From Pluralibacter sp. UBA7423 (lineage in GTDB: Bacteria; Pseudomonadota; Gammaproteobacteria; Enterobacterales; Enterobacteriaceae): a stretch of 64,000 bases of DNA. Location: contig DKMD01000040.1 in assembly GCA_002470465.1 (NCBI GenBank), positions 28,006 through 92,005 of the forward strand, in the 5' to 3' direction. A program made the translations under genes and the position numbers. Of this stretch, positions 25,857-35,526 are shown one piece after another; within the stretch, counting starts at the first letter, position 1; every line of letters starts with the position of its first letter. The notes below the pieces were generated by a model that had not been told where the DNA came from, searched no databases, and saw only the letters and a list, made by a program, of their open reading frames with translations.

Positions 25857-26393
25857 TTACTCCGCCATCACCACCTGATGTAAATCCTTCCTGAAGCGTT
25901 GATACGCTTCCTCCGCCAGCGGCTGCGGGTAACTCAATACAATCAGTTCATGATCGGCGATGCTATCGTGATAGCTCGGATGCGTATGCGCGTAGTCGTT
26001 CGCGACAAACCCCATGCTCTGATAAAAGCGAAGCCGCTTGTGGGCTATGTCCGTGGTTAGCGGGTCGATTTCCAGCAGCGTACGCGGATTGCGCGCCAGA
26101 AGCCGGGCGAGTAAACGCTTGCCGTAGCCCTGACCGCGCAGGCTGTCGTCAATGGCGAGATGCTCAATGTAGCCATAATCACCGAATCTCCAGGTACCGC
26201 TTAAGCCCACAAATATGTCACCGTCGTACCAGGCCTCCAGCGCGTAGTCCGGATGCGCCAGCGCCTGCCGTTTCGCCACATCTTCCCGCTGTTCATGCCA
26301 GGGAAAAGCGTGGGAATAGAGGTTATCCACCAGGGAGAAACGTTCCCCTTCGGCGTGCGTCAGTTTTTCGCTCGTTAGCATCGCAGCGTCCAT
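25857..26393 (-). CDS. GNAT-family N-acetyltransferase
   Basis: 178 residues with the acetyl-CoA loop IDDSLRGQGYGKRLLARLL (about 96-114) and a typical GNAT C-terminal RFYQSMGFV strand. The substrate is unknown. It lies between yjgA and mpl, a place where E. coli K-12 has no such gene, 73 nt from mpl on the same strand. A second start at 26381 (MLTSEKLTHAEG) is possible because neither ATG has a strong ribosome site. Nothing suggests an antibiotic-modifying subfamily. Confidence 0.85.
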   Translation of the reverse strand: MDAAMLTSEKLTHAEGERFSLVDNLYSHAFPWHEQREDVAKRQALAHPDYALEAWYDGDIFVGLSGTWRFGDYGYIEHLAIDDSLRGQGYGKRLLARLLARNPRTLLEIDPLTTDIAHKRLRFYQSMGFVANDYAHTHPSYHDSIADHELIVLSYPQPLAEEAYQRFRKDLHQVVMAE

Positions 26394-26466
26394 TATCGAT
26401 GAGGGAAAGACAGTAAAGCGGGGAAATGAGCCGCCAGCAGTAATGCCGACGGCTCTGACTGCGGAA

Positions 26467-27843
26467 TTACTCTTGCGCCTGCTGCGCTTTCTTCGCCAGC
26501 ATATCCAGCAGCTTCTGGTGAATGCCGCCGAAGCCGCCGTTGCTCATCACCAGGATGTGATCGCCCGGCTGCGCAGATTTGCCAATCATCTCGACCAGCG
26601 TGTCCACGTCCGCGCTCCAGTGCGCAGGCTGGATGCAGGCATCTGCCACTTCCGCCACCTGCCATGGAATGTGCTGAGGCTGAAGCAGGAAGACCTCGTC
26701 CGCACGGCCAAGCGACGGGGCCAGATCATCTTTGCAAATACCCATTTTCATGGTGTTGGAGCGCGGCTCCAGCACGGCCAGAATGCGCGCCGTGCCGCCT
26801 ACTTTGCCGCGCAGCGCCTGAAGCGTTGCGAGGATCGCGGTTGGGTGATGGGCGAAATCGTCATACACGGTCACGCCGTTGGCCTCACCGCGCAGCTCCA
26901 GACGGCGTCGGGCGTTCACAAAGCTTCCCAGCGCGTCGGCGGCATCGGCAGGCTTGACGCCCACGTGGCGCGCAGCGGCGATCGCCATCAGGCCGTTGTG
27001 CATGTTGTGCTCGCCAACCAGGCCCCATTTCACCTGGCCTACCTGCTCACCGTCGAGCCATACTTCCCACTCAGCGGCATCCTGGGTGATTTTCTTCGCC
27101 TGCCAGTGGCCCTGCTCGCCCACCAGCTCCTGCTCGCTCCAGCAGCCCATCGCCAGGGTCTGCTTCAGGTTGATGTCGTTCTCTGGCGCGATGATGCGGC
27201 CCTGGCCCGGTACGATGCGCACCAGGTGATGGAACTGTTTTTGAATCGCTTTCAGGTCGTCGAAGATATCTGCGTGATCGAACTCGAGGTTATTGAGGAT
27301 CAGCGTGCGCGGGCAGTAATGCACGAACTTCGAACGTTTGTCGAAGAAGGCGCAGTCGTATTCGTCGGCCTCGATCACGAAGAACGGGCTGTCGCCCAGA
27401 CGCGCGGAGACGTTGAAGTTGCCCGGTACGCCGCCGATCACAAAGCCTGGCTTATAGCCGCAGGCCTCAAGGATCCACGTCGCCATACCGGCGGTGGTGG
27501 TTTTACCGTGCGTACCCGCAACGGCGACAACCCAGCGATCCTTCAGCACGAAGTCATGCAGCCACTGCGGGCCGGACATGAACGGAATGTTTTTCTCAAG
27601 CACCGCTTCCACGCACGGGTTGCCGCGGGTCATGGCATTACCGATGATCACCAAATCGGGCTGAGGCTCAAGCTGGGCAGCATCGTAGCCCTGAATCAGG
27701 TCAATGCCCTGCTCTTCCAGCAGCGTGCTCATTGGCGGATACACGTTGTTATCCGACCCCGTTACTTCATGGCCAAGGGAACGAGCCAGCATCGCCAGAC
27801 CGCCCATAAAAGTGCCACAAATACCCAAAATATGAATGCGCAT
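26467..27843 (-). CDS. mpl: UDP-MurNAc tripeptide ligase Mpl
   Basis: Cytoplasmic ligase that joins recycled murein tripeptide (L-Ala-gamma-D-Glu-meso-DAP) to UDP-MurNAc, salvaging cell-wall material. The 458-residue protein has the N-terminal nucleotide fold MRIHILGICGTFMGGLA, the ATP loop AVAGTHGKTTTAGM (about 110-122), the central HNMHNGLMAIAAARHVG block and YDDFAHHPTAI of Mur ligases. It matches E. coli Mpl. The gene is divergent from fbp across 180 nt. Confidence 0.97.
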   Translation of the reverse strand: MRIHILGICGTFMGGLAMLARSLGHEVTGSDNNVYPPMSTLLEEQGIDLIQGYDAAQLEPQPDLVIIGNAMTRGNPCVEAVLEKNIPFMSGPQWLHDFVLKDRWVVAVAGTHGKTTTAGMATWILEACGYKPGFVIGGVPGNFNVSARLGDSPFFVIEADEYDCAFFDKRSKFVHYCPRTLILNNLEFDHADIFDDLKAIQKQFHHLVRIVPGQGRIIAPENDINLKQTLAMGCWSEQELVGEQGHWQAKKITQDAAEWEVWLDGEQVGQVKWGLVGEHNMHNGLMAIAAARHVGVKPADAADALGSFVNARRRLELRGEANGVTVYDDFAHHPTAILATLQALRGKVGGTARILAVLEPRSNTMKMGICKDDLAPSLGRADEVFLLQPQHIPWQVAEVADACIQPAHWSADVDTLVEMIGKSAQPGDHILVMSNGGFGGIHQKLLDMLAKKAQQAQE

Positions 27844-28023
27844 ACGTCACTGTTCCTTTTTCATCAGCGGCGTATTTTACCCTCTTGTGGGCAGTGTCGG
27901 AAATGCATTTCAGCGAATTCCGTATTTAGCTGGCGCGATTCACCTGTACGCGGCTTTTTGAATGTTTGTTAAGATTGTTGGACATTAACCGCTTTACTCA
28001 ACATCAAATGCAGGGAAAGTGTT

Positions 28024-29022
28024 ATGAAAACGTTAGGTGAATTTATTGTCGAGAAGCAGCATGATTTTCCGCATGCCACGGGTGAACTGACTGCTTTGCT
28101 GTCGGCAATAAAGCTCGGCGCCAAAATTATCCACCGCGATGTCAACAAGGCAGGCCTGGTCGACATTCTCGGGGCCAGCGGCGCGGAGAACATCCAGGGA
28201 GAAGCGCAGCAAAAGCTCGATCTGTTTGCGAATGAAAAACTGAAGGCCGCCCTCAAAGCGCGCAACATCGTCGCCGGGATCGCCTCTGAAGAAGAGGACG
28301 AGATTGTCGTTTTCGAAGGCTGTGAGCACGCCAAATACGTCGTGCTGATGGACCCGCTGGATGGCTCCTCTAACATTGACGTTAACGTAACCGTCGGCAC
28401 AATTTTCTCTATCTATCATCGCATTACGCCAGTTGGCACCCGCGTCACCGAAGAAGATTTCCTGCAGCCTGGCAACAAGCAGGTCGCCGCGGGCTACGTG
28501 GCCTATGGCTCCTCAACGCTGATGGTGTACACCACCGGCTGCGGCGTGCACGCGTTTACCTACGATCCGTCGCTCGGCGTGTTCTGCCTGAGCCAGGAGC
28601 ACATGCGCTTCCCGGAGCGGGGTAACACCTACTCCATTAACGAAGGCAACTACATTAAATTCCCGCAGGGCGTGAAGAAATACCTGAAGTTCTGTCAGGA
28701 AGAAGACAAGGCAACGCAGCGCCCGTACACCTCACGCTACATCGGCTCTCTGGTGGCGGATTTCCACCGCAACCTGCTGAAAGGCGGGATCTATCTCTAT
28801 CCAAGTACCGCCAGCCACCCGCAGGGAAAACTGCGCCTGCTGTACGAATGCAATCCGATGGCTTTCCTCGCCGAACAGGCGGGCGGCAAAGCGAGCGACG
28901 GTAAAGACCGCATTCTGGATATTATTCCGGAGACCCTGCACCAGCGCCGTCCGTTCTTCGTCGGCACCGATCATATGGTGGAAGACGTCGAGCGGTTTAT
29001 GCGTGAGTATCCGGACGCGTAA
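28024..29022 (+). CDS. fbp: Fructose-1,6-bisphosphatase class I
   Basis: Gluconeogenic phosphatase converting fructose-1,6-bisphosphate to fructose-6-phosphate. The 332 residues carry the metal- and phosphate-binding motif [12 protein letters not shown] and the substrate-binding block [19 protein letters not shown] and [20 protein letters not shown]. Length and sequence agree with E. coli Fbp. AGGGAAAGTGTT precedes the ATG. It ends at a repeat cluster, convergent with the chemoreceptor gene. Confidence 0.98.
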   Translation: MKTLGEFIVEKQHDFPHATGELTALLSAIKLGAKIIHRDVNKAGLVDILGASGAENIQGEAQQKLDLFANEKLKAALKARNIVAGIASEEEDEIVVFEGCEHAKYVVLMDPLDGSSNIDVNVTVGTIFSIYHRITPVGTRVTEEDFLQPGNKQVAAGYVAYGSSTLMVYTTGCGVHAFTYDPSLGVFCLSQEHMRFPERGNTYSINEGNYIKFPQGVKKYLKFCQEEDKATQRPYTSRYIGSLVADFHRNLLKGGIYLYPSTASHPQGKLRLLYECNPMAFLAEQAGGKASDGKDRILDIIPETLHQRRPFFVGTDHMVEDVERFMREYPDA

Positions 29023-29025
29023 TTC

Positions 29026-29107
29026 CCCTCACCCTAACCCTCTCCCCAAAGGGGCGAGGGAATAATTTGCGCCCTCTCCCTTTCAGGGAGAGGGCCGGGG
29101 TGGGGGT
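29026..29107. repeat. CCCTCTCC-type repeat pair after fbp
   Basis: CCCTCACCCTAACCCTCTCC...GGGGCGAGGG and CCCTCTCCCTTTCAGGGAGAGGGCCGGGG, the same family as at 17318. It fills the gap between convergent fbp and the chemoreceptor gene. Confidence 0.8.
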
Positions 29108-29119
29108 AAAGAAGAATAA

Positions 29120-30688
29120 TTAAGCCGCCTGGTTCTGCAAGCGGAAGGACGCCATGGCGTCCATCAGCTCACGCGACTGCTCTTCCAGCGAGCGCGTGGC
29201 CGCCGAAGACTGCTGAACCAGCGCCGCGTTCTGCTGCGCCGTCTCATCCATCTGGCTCACCGCAATGTTCACCTGCTCAATACCGCGGCTCTGCTCCAGC
29301 GACGCGCTGGCAATTTCGCGCATCAGTTTGGTCATGCGCATCACTTCAGACGCAATTTCGTCCATCGTTTCCCCGGCCTGCTGCGCCAGGTCGCTGCCTT
29401 CGCTGACGTGGGTCTGGGAATCGCTGATAAGCGTGCGGATCTCTTTCGCCGCATCGGCGCTGCGGCTCGCCAGATTGCGCACTTCTCCCGCTACCACCGC
29501 AAAACCACGCCCCTGCTCCCCGGCACGCGCCGCTTCGACCGAGGCGTTCAATGCCAGGATATTGGTCTGGAAGGCGATGCCGTCGATAACGCTCAGAATG
29601 TCGCCAATACGGCTGGAGCTGCCGGAGATGTCGCGCATTTTCTCGATCACATAGCAAACCATTTCGCTGCCGCGATCGGCGGTATCGGAGACGGTTTTCG
29701 CCAGCTGGTGCGCCTGTTCGGCGTTGTCTGCGTTCTGCTTCACCGTGGCGGTGATCTGCTCCATGCTGGCTGCCGTTTGTTCGAGCGACGTTGCAGTCGA
29801 CTCCGTGCGCTGCGCCAGATTGTTATTGCCTGCGGTCAGCTCGCGGCTGCCGATATCAATCTGCGAGCTGGCATCACGCACGCGCAATACCGAATCCATC
29901 AATGACTGACGCATCTCGCCGATCGCCGCATTCAGCCGGTTAATTTCGAAGCTCGCCAGGGCATTCTGGCTATGGGTCAGGTTGCCCGCCGCGACCTGCT
30001 CAAGCTGCACAATCGCCGTATTCAGCGGCTTGAGCAGCATGTGGCGCAGGGCCATCCACGCCAGCACGATCACGCCTGCGGTCAGCAAAATGGCGATAAT
30101 CATCAGCGTCATCACCCGGTTTTTACTGGCCCGCACTATGCTCACTTCCGCCTGACCGCGCGCATCCACCCAGCCCTGAAATGCCTGCATATCGTTATCA
30201 AACTGGCGGGAAACGGGGATCAGATGGTTTTCCAGCAGATCGTAATAGCTGTCAGCGCTTTGGCTGTCGAGCGCGGCCAGCATCGGGGTGATGCCCTGCT
30301 GGTTGTAGGCACCATAGCTTTTAGCAACGTTCGCCAGCAGCTGCGTGCCCTGCTCATCATCAATTTTTGAGTCGATCACATCGGCCAGGGTTTTCTGCAC
30401 AACCCCGATTTCCCGGTGAATGTTCTGTACCGACTTTGCCGCATCGTCGAGCATGCCGATTTCCATCAGGCGGACGGCCTGCCCGGCTTCGTTGCGGGCA
30501 CGCAGAATCAGCGTGTAGCCTTTGTTGAGCTGCACGAGCTGCTCACCCTGCAGGTGATTAATGCGCGTGAGCGATGCGGAACTTTTGGTGAGGGCGTAAA
30601 TACCAATGCCGCTGACCAGCAGCAAAAGGAGGGTCATCACGGCCAGTAAAGAAAGCAGGCCGGTACGGATGGAGAGCTGTTTCAGCAT
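29120..30688 (-). CDS. Methyl-accepting chemotaxis protein
   Basis: 522-residue inner-membrane chemoreceptor of the Tar/Tsr type. A first membrane helix (about 11-33) leads to a four-helix periplasmic ligand domain (34-190). After the second helix (about 192-214) come a HAMP domain and a long coiled coil with the signalling tip (FQTNILALNASVEAARAG, EQGRGFAVVAGEVRNLA). The C-terminus ends RLQNQAA without the NWETF tail, so adaptation probably depends on other receptors for CheR/CheB tethering. The ligand is unknown; the arginine that binds amino acids in Tar/Tsr cannot be assigned safely. It has its own sigma-28 promoter and sits between fbp and yjfF, where E. coli has no gene. Confidence 0.95.
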   Translation of the reverse strand: MLKQLSIRTGLLSLLAVMTLLLLLVSGIGIYALTKSSASLTRINHLQGEQLVQLNKGYTLILRARNEAGQAVRLMEIGMLDDAAKSVQNIHREIGVVQKTLADVIDSKIDDEQGTQLLANVAKSYGAYNQQGITPMLAALDSQSADSYYDLLENHLIPVSRQFDNDMQAFQGWVDARGQAEVSIVRASKNRVMTLMIIAILLTAGVIVLAWMALRHMLLKPLNTAIVQLEQVAAGNLTHSQNALASFEINRLNAAIGEMRQSLMDSVLRVRDASSQIDIGSRELTAGNNNLAQRTESTATSLEQTAASMEQITATVKQNADNAEQAHQLAKTVSDTADRGSEMVCYVIEKMRDISGSSSRIGDILSVIDGIAFQTNILALNASVEAARAGEQGRGFAVVAGEVRNLASRSADAAKEIRTLISDSQTHVSEGSDLAQQAGETMDEIASEVMRMTKLMREIASASLEQSRGIEQVNIAVSQMDETAQQNAALVQQSSAATRSLEEQSRELMDAMASFRLQNQAA

Positions 30689-30733
30689 GATGTCATTCCC
30701 GGTAGCAAAGAGACTTTTGGGTGTAAATAAAAG

Positions 30734-30760
30734 GTATCGGCTGCGACCGGGAAAACTTTA
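30734..30760 (-). promoter_or_regulatory. Sigma-28 (FliA) promoter of the chemoreceptor gene
   Basis: The minus strand reads TAAAGTTT-N11-GCCGATAC, matching the flagellar class 3 consensus TAAAGTTT-N11-GCCGATAA at 15 of 16 positions with exact spacing. It lies 46 nt upstream of the start codon. Confidence 0.92.
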
Positions 30761-30783
30761 GGGTTATTAATAAATTCAGTATG

Positions 30784-31785
30784 TTATTGCTTTGTTACCG
30801 CCACCGGCACGCGCGTCACCGGCGAGCTCTGACGATTTTCCCACAACACCGTCAGGCCGCGCTGCAGGGCAATAAAAATAAACAGCAAAATGCCGATGGC
30901 AATTTTTGTCCACCACGAGCTCAGCGTGCCGTCGAAGTTGATGTAGGTCTGAATCAGCCCCTGAATACCCACGCCAAACAGCGTGCCAAGCACCGTTCCC
31001 ACGCCGCCGCTTAGCAATGTACCGCCGATCACTACCGAGGCAATGGCATCAAGCTCCACGCCCATCCCTGCCAGCGCATAGCCCGCCTGGGTGTAAACGG
31101 AGAAGACAATCCCGGCGAGCGTTGCCAGGCCCGTCGACAGCATATAAATCCGGATGGTGGTGCTGCGGGTGGAAATCCCCATCAGGTTCGCCGATACCGC
31201 ACTTCCGCCGATGGCGTAGACCTGATTACCAAACCGCGTGCGGTGAGCAACAAACATCCCCGCCAGCACAACCAGCAGCATCAGGAGGCCCATGGCGCTG
31301 AGCCGCCCGCCGCCGGGGATCATCCACGCCATATCGGAAAGCCTGTCGTAAATCGGATGATTGATCGGAATCGACTCTTCCGAAACGAGATAACTGACGC
31401 CGCGCAGGAAGAACATTCCCGCCAGCGTAATGATAAACGCCGGGATCTTCAGGACATCAATCAATAACCCCATAAATGCGCCAAATGCACAGCCCATCAC
31501 CAGCACCAGCGGAAACGCCACCAGCGGCGACATGCCCCAGAAGCCGATCGCCTTGGCGAGGAACACGCCGGTAAACGCGATCACCGATCCCACGGAGAGG
31601 TCGATCCCACCGGAGAGGATCACAAAGGTCATGCCAACGGCGATGATCCCGAGAAACGCATTATCGGTGAGGATGTTGCAGATCACGCGCGTTGAGGCGA
31701 AGCCGGGGAACTGCGTCAGGCAGTAGAGATAGCCGAGAATGAACACCGCAAGGGTGATCATCAGCGGCAGGTTACGTTTTATCAT
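30784..31785 (-). CDS. yjfF: Galactofuranose ABC transporter permease YjfF
   Basis: One of two membrane subunits of the YtfQRT-YjfF importer, which takes up galactofuranose in E. coli. The 333 residues have about nine membrane segments and the conserved GMTFVILSGGIDLSVGSVIA block of ribose-type permeases. The sequence matches E. coli YjfF except for its last few residues (VPVAVTKQ). Its start overlaps the end of ytfT by 14 nt, showing tight coupling. It is the last gene of the operon. Confidence 0.97.
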   Translation of the reverse strand: MIKRNLPLMITLAVFILGYLYCLTQFPGFASTRVICNILTDNAFLGIIAVGMTFVILSGGIDLSVGSVIAFTGVFLAKAIGFWGMSPLVAFPLVLVMGCAFGAFMGLLIDVLKIPAFIITLAGMFFLRGVSYLVSEESIPINHPIYDRLSDMAWMIPGGGRLSAMGLLMLLVVLAGMFVAHRTRFGNQVYAIGGSAVSANLMGISTRSTTIRIYMLSTGLATLAGIVFSVYTQAGYALAGMGVELDAIASVVIGGTLLSGGVGTVLGTLFGVGIQGLIQTYINFDGTLSSWWTKIAIGILLFIFIALQRGLTVLWENRQSSPVTRVPVAVTKQ

Positions 31786-32794
31786 GGCCGCGCACTCCTT
31801 TCAGTAAGCCGATAAAGCGCGGCGACTGGACTACCAGTACGCACAGCACCACCACCGCTTTCACCACCTGGTTCAGCTCCGGCTGGAAGCCCGACAGCAG
31901 AATGCCGGTGTTCATGCCCTGAATAATCAGCGCGCCAATCACCGAGAGCAGCAAATTAAAGCGCCCGCCCATCAGCGATCCGCCGCCAATGACGACGGCA
32001 AGAATAGCGTCCAGCTCCAGCCACAGTCCGGCATTATTGGCATCCGCCCCGCGAATATCGGCGGCAACGATCACCCCGGCAATGGCGGCACAGACGCCGC
32101 TCAGCACGTACGTCAACATCACCACTATGCGAGTGTTCACCCCGGCGTTTTTCGCCGCACGGATGTTGATCCCCACCGCTTCAATGAACATCCCAAGCGC
32201 CGTTTTGCGGGTGAATAACCAGAAGATAATGAGCGTTATCAGCGCGATGATCACCGGCGTCGGGAACAGCAGCAGTTTTCCGCTGCCAAACCAGGCAAGC
32301 GAGTCGGAATCAAAAGTTACGATTTGCCCGGCGGTGATGAGCTGCGCCACGCCTCGCCCGGCCACCATCAGGATTAGCGTGGCAACAAACGGCTGGATTT
32401 TGAGGATGGCGACCAGAATGCCGTTCCATAACCCTGCCAGCACGCCCGTCGCCAGCGCCACCAGCAGCACCACCGGCAGGCTGTGTCCGGCAACCTCCAT
32501 CGACGCCGCCGTCGCACCGGCTATCGCCATCACCGCGCCGACGGAAAGATCGATCCCGCCGGTGGCAATCACCAGCGTCATACCGATTGCCAACAGCGCC
32601 ACGGGCGCCGCGCGATTAAGAATATCAATCGGGCTACCGAACAGTCGTCCGTCCTGCAGCACCACCTGGAAAAAGTGCGGTGACACGAAGCTGTCGACCA
32701 GCAGCACGAGGATCAGCGCCGCGATTTGCGGCATCCCCGTCGGCCAGCTAAAGCGGCGCTTCTTCGGCCCGCTTTGAGGGAGAGATTGTGGCAT
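31772..32794 (-). CDS. ytfT: Galactofuranose ABC transporter permease YtfT
   Basis: Second permease subunit of the galactofuranose importer, 340 residues, with GMTLVIATGGIDLSVGAVMA, the same signature as YjfF. The start is set at 32794 (MPQSLPQSGP) because it aligns with E. coli YtfT; a longer frame to 32824 lies inside ytfR. The gene therefore overlaps the end of the ATPase gene only by coding-frame extension, not by the chosen start. It is highly conserved in LDAILAVVIGGGSLMGGRF. Confidence 0.96.
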   Translation of the reverse strand: MPQSLPQSGPKKRRFSWPTGMPQIAALILVLLVDSFVSPHFFQVVLQDGRLFGSPIDILNRAAPVALLAIGMTLVIATGGIDLSVGAVMAIAGATAASMEVAGHSLPVVLLVALATGVLAGLWNGILVAILKIQPFVATLILMVAGRGVAQLITAGQIVTFDSDSLAWFGSGKLLLFPTPVIIALITLIIFWLFTRKTALGMFIEAVGINIRAAKNAGVNTRIVVMLTYVLSGVCAAIAGVIVAADIRGADANNAGLWLELDAILAVVIGGGSLMGGRFNLLLSVIGALIIQGMNTGILLSGFQPELNQVVKAVVVLCVLVVQSPRFIGLLKGVRGHDKT

Positions 32795-32807
32795 CACTGC
32801 ATACCCC

Positions 32808-34313
32808 TTATGCCGCAATAGCATTCATGATCGCCGGAACCGATAGCGCGTCCAGCGGGATCTCGGCCACCTGTTTACGGTCGCGCAGAATAATCACCCG
32901 ATCCGCATAGCCCACCAGCTCCTCCAGCTCGGAGGAAATAACCAGCAGCGCCAGGCCATCGGCACAGAGCGTTTCGATAAGGCGGATGATTTCAGCGTGA
33001 GCGCCTACGTCAATGCCGCGCGTAGGTTCATCGAGGATCAGGAACTGAGGGCGCGTTAACAGCCAGCGCGACAGCAGCACCTTCTGCTGGTTGCCGCCGG
33101 AGAGAAACTCAATTGGCTGTTCAGCACTCGGCGTGCGGATACCAAGCTGGCGAATAAAGCGTTCGGCAATTTCGTTTTGCTCCCGGCGAGGAATCGGCCG
33201 CAGCCAGCCGCGCTGCGCCTGGAGCGCCAGAATGATGTTTTCCCGCACCGAGGCGGCGGCAATAATACCGTCGGTTTTGCGATCTTCCGGGCAAAAACCA
33301 ATGCCGAGACAGGAAGCCTGATGCGGCGAGCGCAGCGTCTGCGGCTTGCCTTTGATCTCCGCGCTGCCGCTGTCCGAAGGCCTGATACCGAAGATGACTT
33401 CCGCGGTTTCGGTACGCCCGGAGCCGAGCAGCCCCGCCAGCCCGACAATTTCGCCAGGACGCACCTGTAAATCGAACGGCTCAATCACGCCTTTCTTACC
33501 GAAGCCTTTGAACGCGGCGACGGGTTTATCGCTGAGCAGCGTGCGGCCCGCGCGTTGCAGGGCGTTATTGTCCAGTTCGCGACCCAGCATCATTTTGACC
33601 AGCTCTATCTGCGGCAACGCTTTGGTTTCCTTACAGCCGACAAAGCTGCCGTTGCGCAGCACGGTGATGCGGTCGCTGACCTGATAAACCTGATCGAGAA
33701 AATGGGTGACGAAGATAAGACTGACGCCCTGATCGCGCAGCTGGCGCATCAGGGTGAACAGCATTTCCACTTCCTGAGTGTCCAGGCTTGCCGTGGGCTC
33801 GTCGAGGATCAGCACCTTAGCGGAGAGATCGATAGCACGGCAGATAGCCACGATTTGCTGCATGGCGACGGAAAAACGGTTCAGCGGTTCACGCACATCG
33901 AGCGAAAAGCCATAGGAAGCCATCAGTGCAGTCGCGCGTTTTTCCATTTCTTTACGTTGCAGGAAGCCGAAACGCCGCGGCTCGCGGCCGATAAACAGGT
34001 TATCCGCTACCGACATGTTCGGCAGAAGGTTCACTTCCTGATACACCGTCCCAATCCCAAGCTGTTGAGCGTGGGCGGTGTTTTTCGGGGAGATGGTTTC
34101 GCCTTCGAGCCAGATGGTGCCGCGATCGGCGTGATAAACCCCGGTCAGCGCTTTGATGAGGGTGGACTTTCCGGCACCGTTCTCACCGAGCAGGGCCATG
34201 ATTTCACCACGACGCAGGCTGAAATCGACGTTATCCAGCGCCTTAACGCCGGGGAAAAATTTGCTCAGGCCTTCCGTGCGCAAAATATCCTGATTGTGAA
34301 CAGAATCAGTCAT
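32808..34313 (-). CDS. ytfR: Galactofuranose ABC transporter ATPase YtfR
   Basis: 501-residue tandem ATPase of the ribose type. The first domain has Walker A GENGAGKST, signature and Walker B VLILDEPTASLD. The second domain has the degenerate GLLGSGRTE loop and a full LSGGNQQKV signature with FLILDEPTRGID, as is usual in this family. The protein energises the YtfT/YjfF channel. It follows ytfQ after a repeat element of about 110 nt, which may help set the excess of binding protein over membrane parts. Confidence 0.97.
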   Translation of the reverse strand: MTDSVHNQDILRTEGLSKFFPGVKALDNVDFSLRRGEIMALLGENGAGKSTLIKALTGVYHADRGTIWLEGETISPKNTAHAQQLGIGTVYQEVNLLPNMSVADNLFIGREPRRFGFLQRKEMEKRATALMASYGFSLDVREPLNRFSVAMQQIVAICRAIDLSAKVLILDEPTASLDTQEVEMLFTLMRQLRDQGVSLIFVTHFLDQVYQVSDRITVLRNGSFVGCKETKALPQIELVKMMLGRELDNNALQRAGRTLLSDKPVAAFKGFGKKGVIEPFDLQVRPGEIVGLAGLLGSGRTETAEVIFGIRPSDSGSAEIKGKPQTLRSPHQASCLGIGFCPEDRKTDGIIAAASVRENIILALQAQRGWLRPIPRREQNEIAERFIRQLGIRTPSAEQPIEFLSGGNQQKVLLSRWLLTRPQFLILDEPTRGIDVGAHAEIIRLIETLCADGLALLVISSELEELVGYADRVIILRDRKQVAEIPLDALSVPAIMNAIAA

Positions 34314-34334
34314 TGTCAGCCCCTAAAAATAACC

Positions 34335-34445
34335 TTCACCCCGACCCTCTCCCTAAAAGGGAGAGGGAGAACACCAGGCCCGCTCAAATCAAACGCCGCT
34401 CGATCGGTTCCCTCTCCCCTCAGGGGAGAGGGCCAGGGTGAGGGG
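34335..34445. repeat. CCCTCTCC-type repeat pair between ytfQ and ytfR
   Basis: TTCACCCCGACCCTCTCCC...GGGAGAGGG and CCCTCTCCCCTCAGGGGAGAGGG...GTGAGGGG stand inside the operon just after the binding-protein gene, a place where such hairpins often protect the upstream mRNA. Confidence 0.8.
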
Positions 34446-34452
34446 TTTTACA

Positions 34453-35409
34453 TCAGTAGCCCATGTCTTTTTTCTTATCCAGCTGGGCCTGGGCGCTGTC
34501 TTTCAGGTACAGCTGAGAGTGCGTCAGGGTCAGCTTCGGCGGCATAGTGCCGTCTTTCTTGAATTTCTCCAGCGCATCAAACGCCGGGCCTGCCATGTTT
34601 GGCGTCAGCTCCACGTTAGCGTTGGCTTCATCGGCCAGCATCGCTTTATAGATATCCGGCACGCCGTCGATGGAGCCGGTCAGAATATCTTTGCCCGGCT
34701 TCAGACCCGCTTCTTTGATGGCCTGAATGGCACCGATAGCCATGTCATCGTTATGGGCGTAAACCATGCAGATGTTCTTGCCGTTGTTTTCTGCTTTGAT
34801 GAAGCTTTCCATCACTTCTTTACCTTTACTGCGGGTAAAGTCGCCGGACTGAGAGCGGATAATCTTAATGTTCGGCGCTTTAGCGATGGCTTCGGCAAAG
34901 CCTTTCTTACGATCGATAGCGACGCTTGCGCCAACGGTACCCTGCAGCTCAACAACGTTACACGGCTTCCCGGCTTCGGTTTTTACCAGCCAGTCGCCAA
35001 TCAGTTTGCCTTCCAGCACGTTATCGGCGGTGACGGTGGTCATGTAGAGCGATTTGTCTTTCACATCAATCGAACGGTCGAGCAGGAATACCGGGATTTT
35101 GGCCTGTTTGGCTTCTTTCAGCACCGGCTCCCAGCCGGTTGCAACCACAGGAGCAATGAAAATGGCGTCCACGCCCTGGGCGATGAACGAACGTACCGCT
35201 TTGATTTGGTTCTCTTGTTTTTGCTGTCCATCGGCGATTTTCAGGGTGATCCCACGTTTTTCGGCTTCACTTTTTGCCACGCTGGTTTCAGCAGCACGCC
35301 AGCCAGATTCCGAACCAACCTGTGAAAATCCTACGGTTAAAGGGGCAGCCATCGCCATAGACGACATGGCTGCGGAAACAGCGGAGACAAGAAGTAAACG
35401 CTTCCACAT
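34453..35409 (-). CDS. ytfQ: Galactofuranose-binding periplasmic protein YtfQ
   Basis: 318-residue substrate-binding protein of the ribose/galactose type that delivers galactofuranose to YtfRT-YjfF. A signal peptide (MWKRLLLVSAVSAAMSSMAMA) is followed by the mature start APLTVGFSQVGSESGWR. The hinge and ligand regions (GVDAIFIAPVVATGWEP, VYAHNDDMAIGAIQAIKEAG, ILTGSIDGVPDIYKAM) match E. coli YtfQ. It is the first gene of the operon, with several inverted repeats upstream. Confidence 0.97.
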   Translation of the reverse strand: MWKRLLLVSAVSAAMSSMAMAAPLTVGFSQVGSESGWRAAETSVAKSEAEKRGITLKIADGQQKQENQIKAVRSFIAQGVDAIFIAPVVATGWEPVLKEAKQAKIPVFLLDRSIDVKDKSLYMTTVTADNVLEGKLIGDWLVKTEAGKPCNVVELQGTVGASVAIDRKKGFAEAIAKAPNIKIIRSQSGDFTRSKGKEVMESFIKAENNGKNICMVYAHNDDMAIGAIQAIKEAGLKPGKDILTGSIDGVPDIYKAMLADEANANVELTPNMAGPAFDALEKFKKDGTMPPKLTLTHSQLYLKDSAQAQLDKKKDMGY

Positions 35410-35476
35410 AAGGGTATCCTCTCTGAGATTTTGTGGGTAAAACCAGCATCTGCCGAAAAACTATAGACAATGAGAA

Positions 35477-35500
35477 ATGTAACGTGATGCGTTACATCAC
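35477..35500. promoter_or_regulatory. Two overlapping inverted repeats upstream of ytfQ
   Basis: ATGTAACG-TGATG-CGTTACAT (35477-35497) and GTGATG-CGTTA-CATCAC (35484-35500) are both perfect and overlap by 14 nt, about 70-90 nt upstream of ytfQ. The first does not fit the CRP consensus spacing. They look like alternative operators for a dimeric regulator. Confidence 0.5.
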
Positions 35501-35526
35501 ACTTCCAAAAAGAGAAAGTGTGATTT

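Noticed and set aside
26443..27972. Plus-strand frame of 509 codons over mpl
   Set aside because: Antisense to mpl with no recognisable domain.
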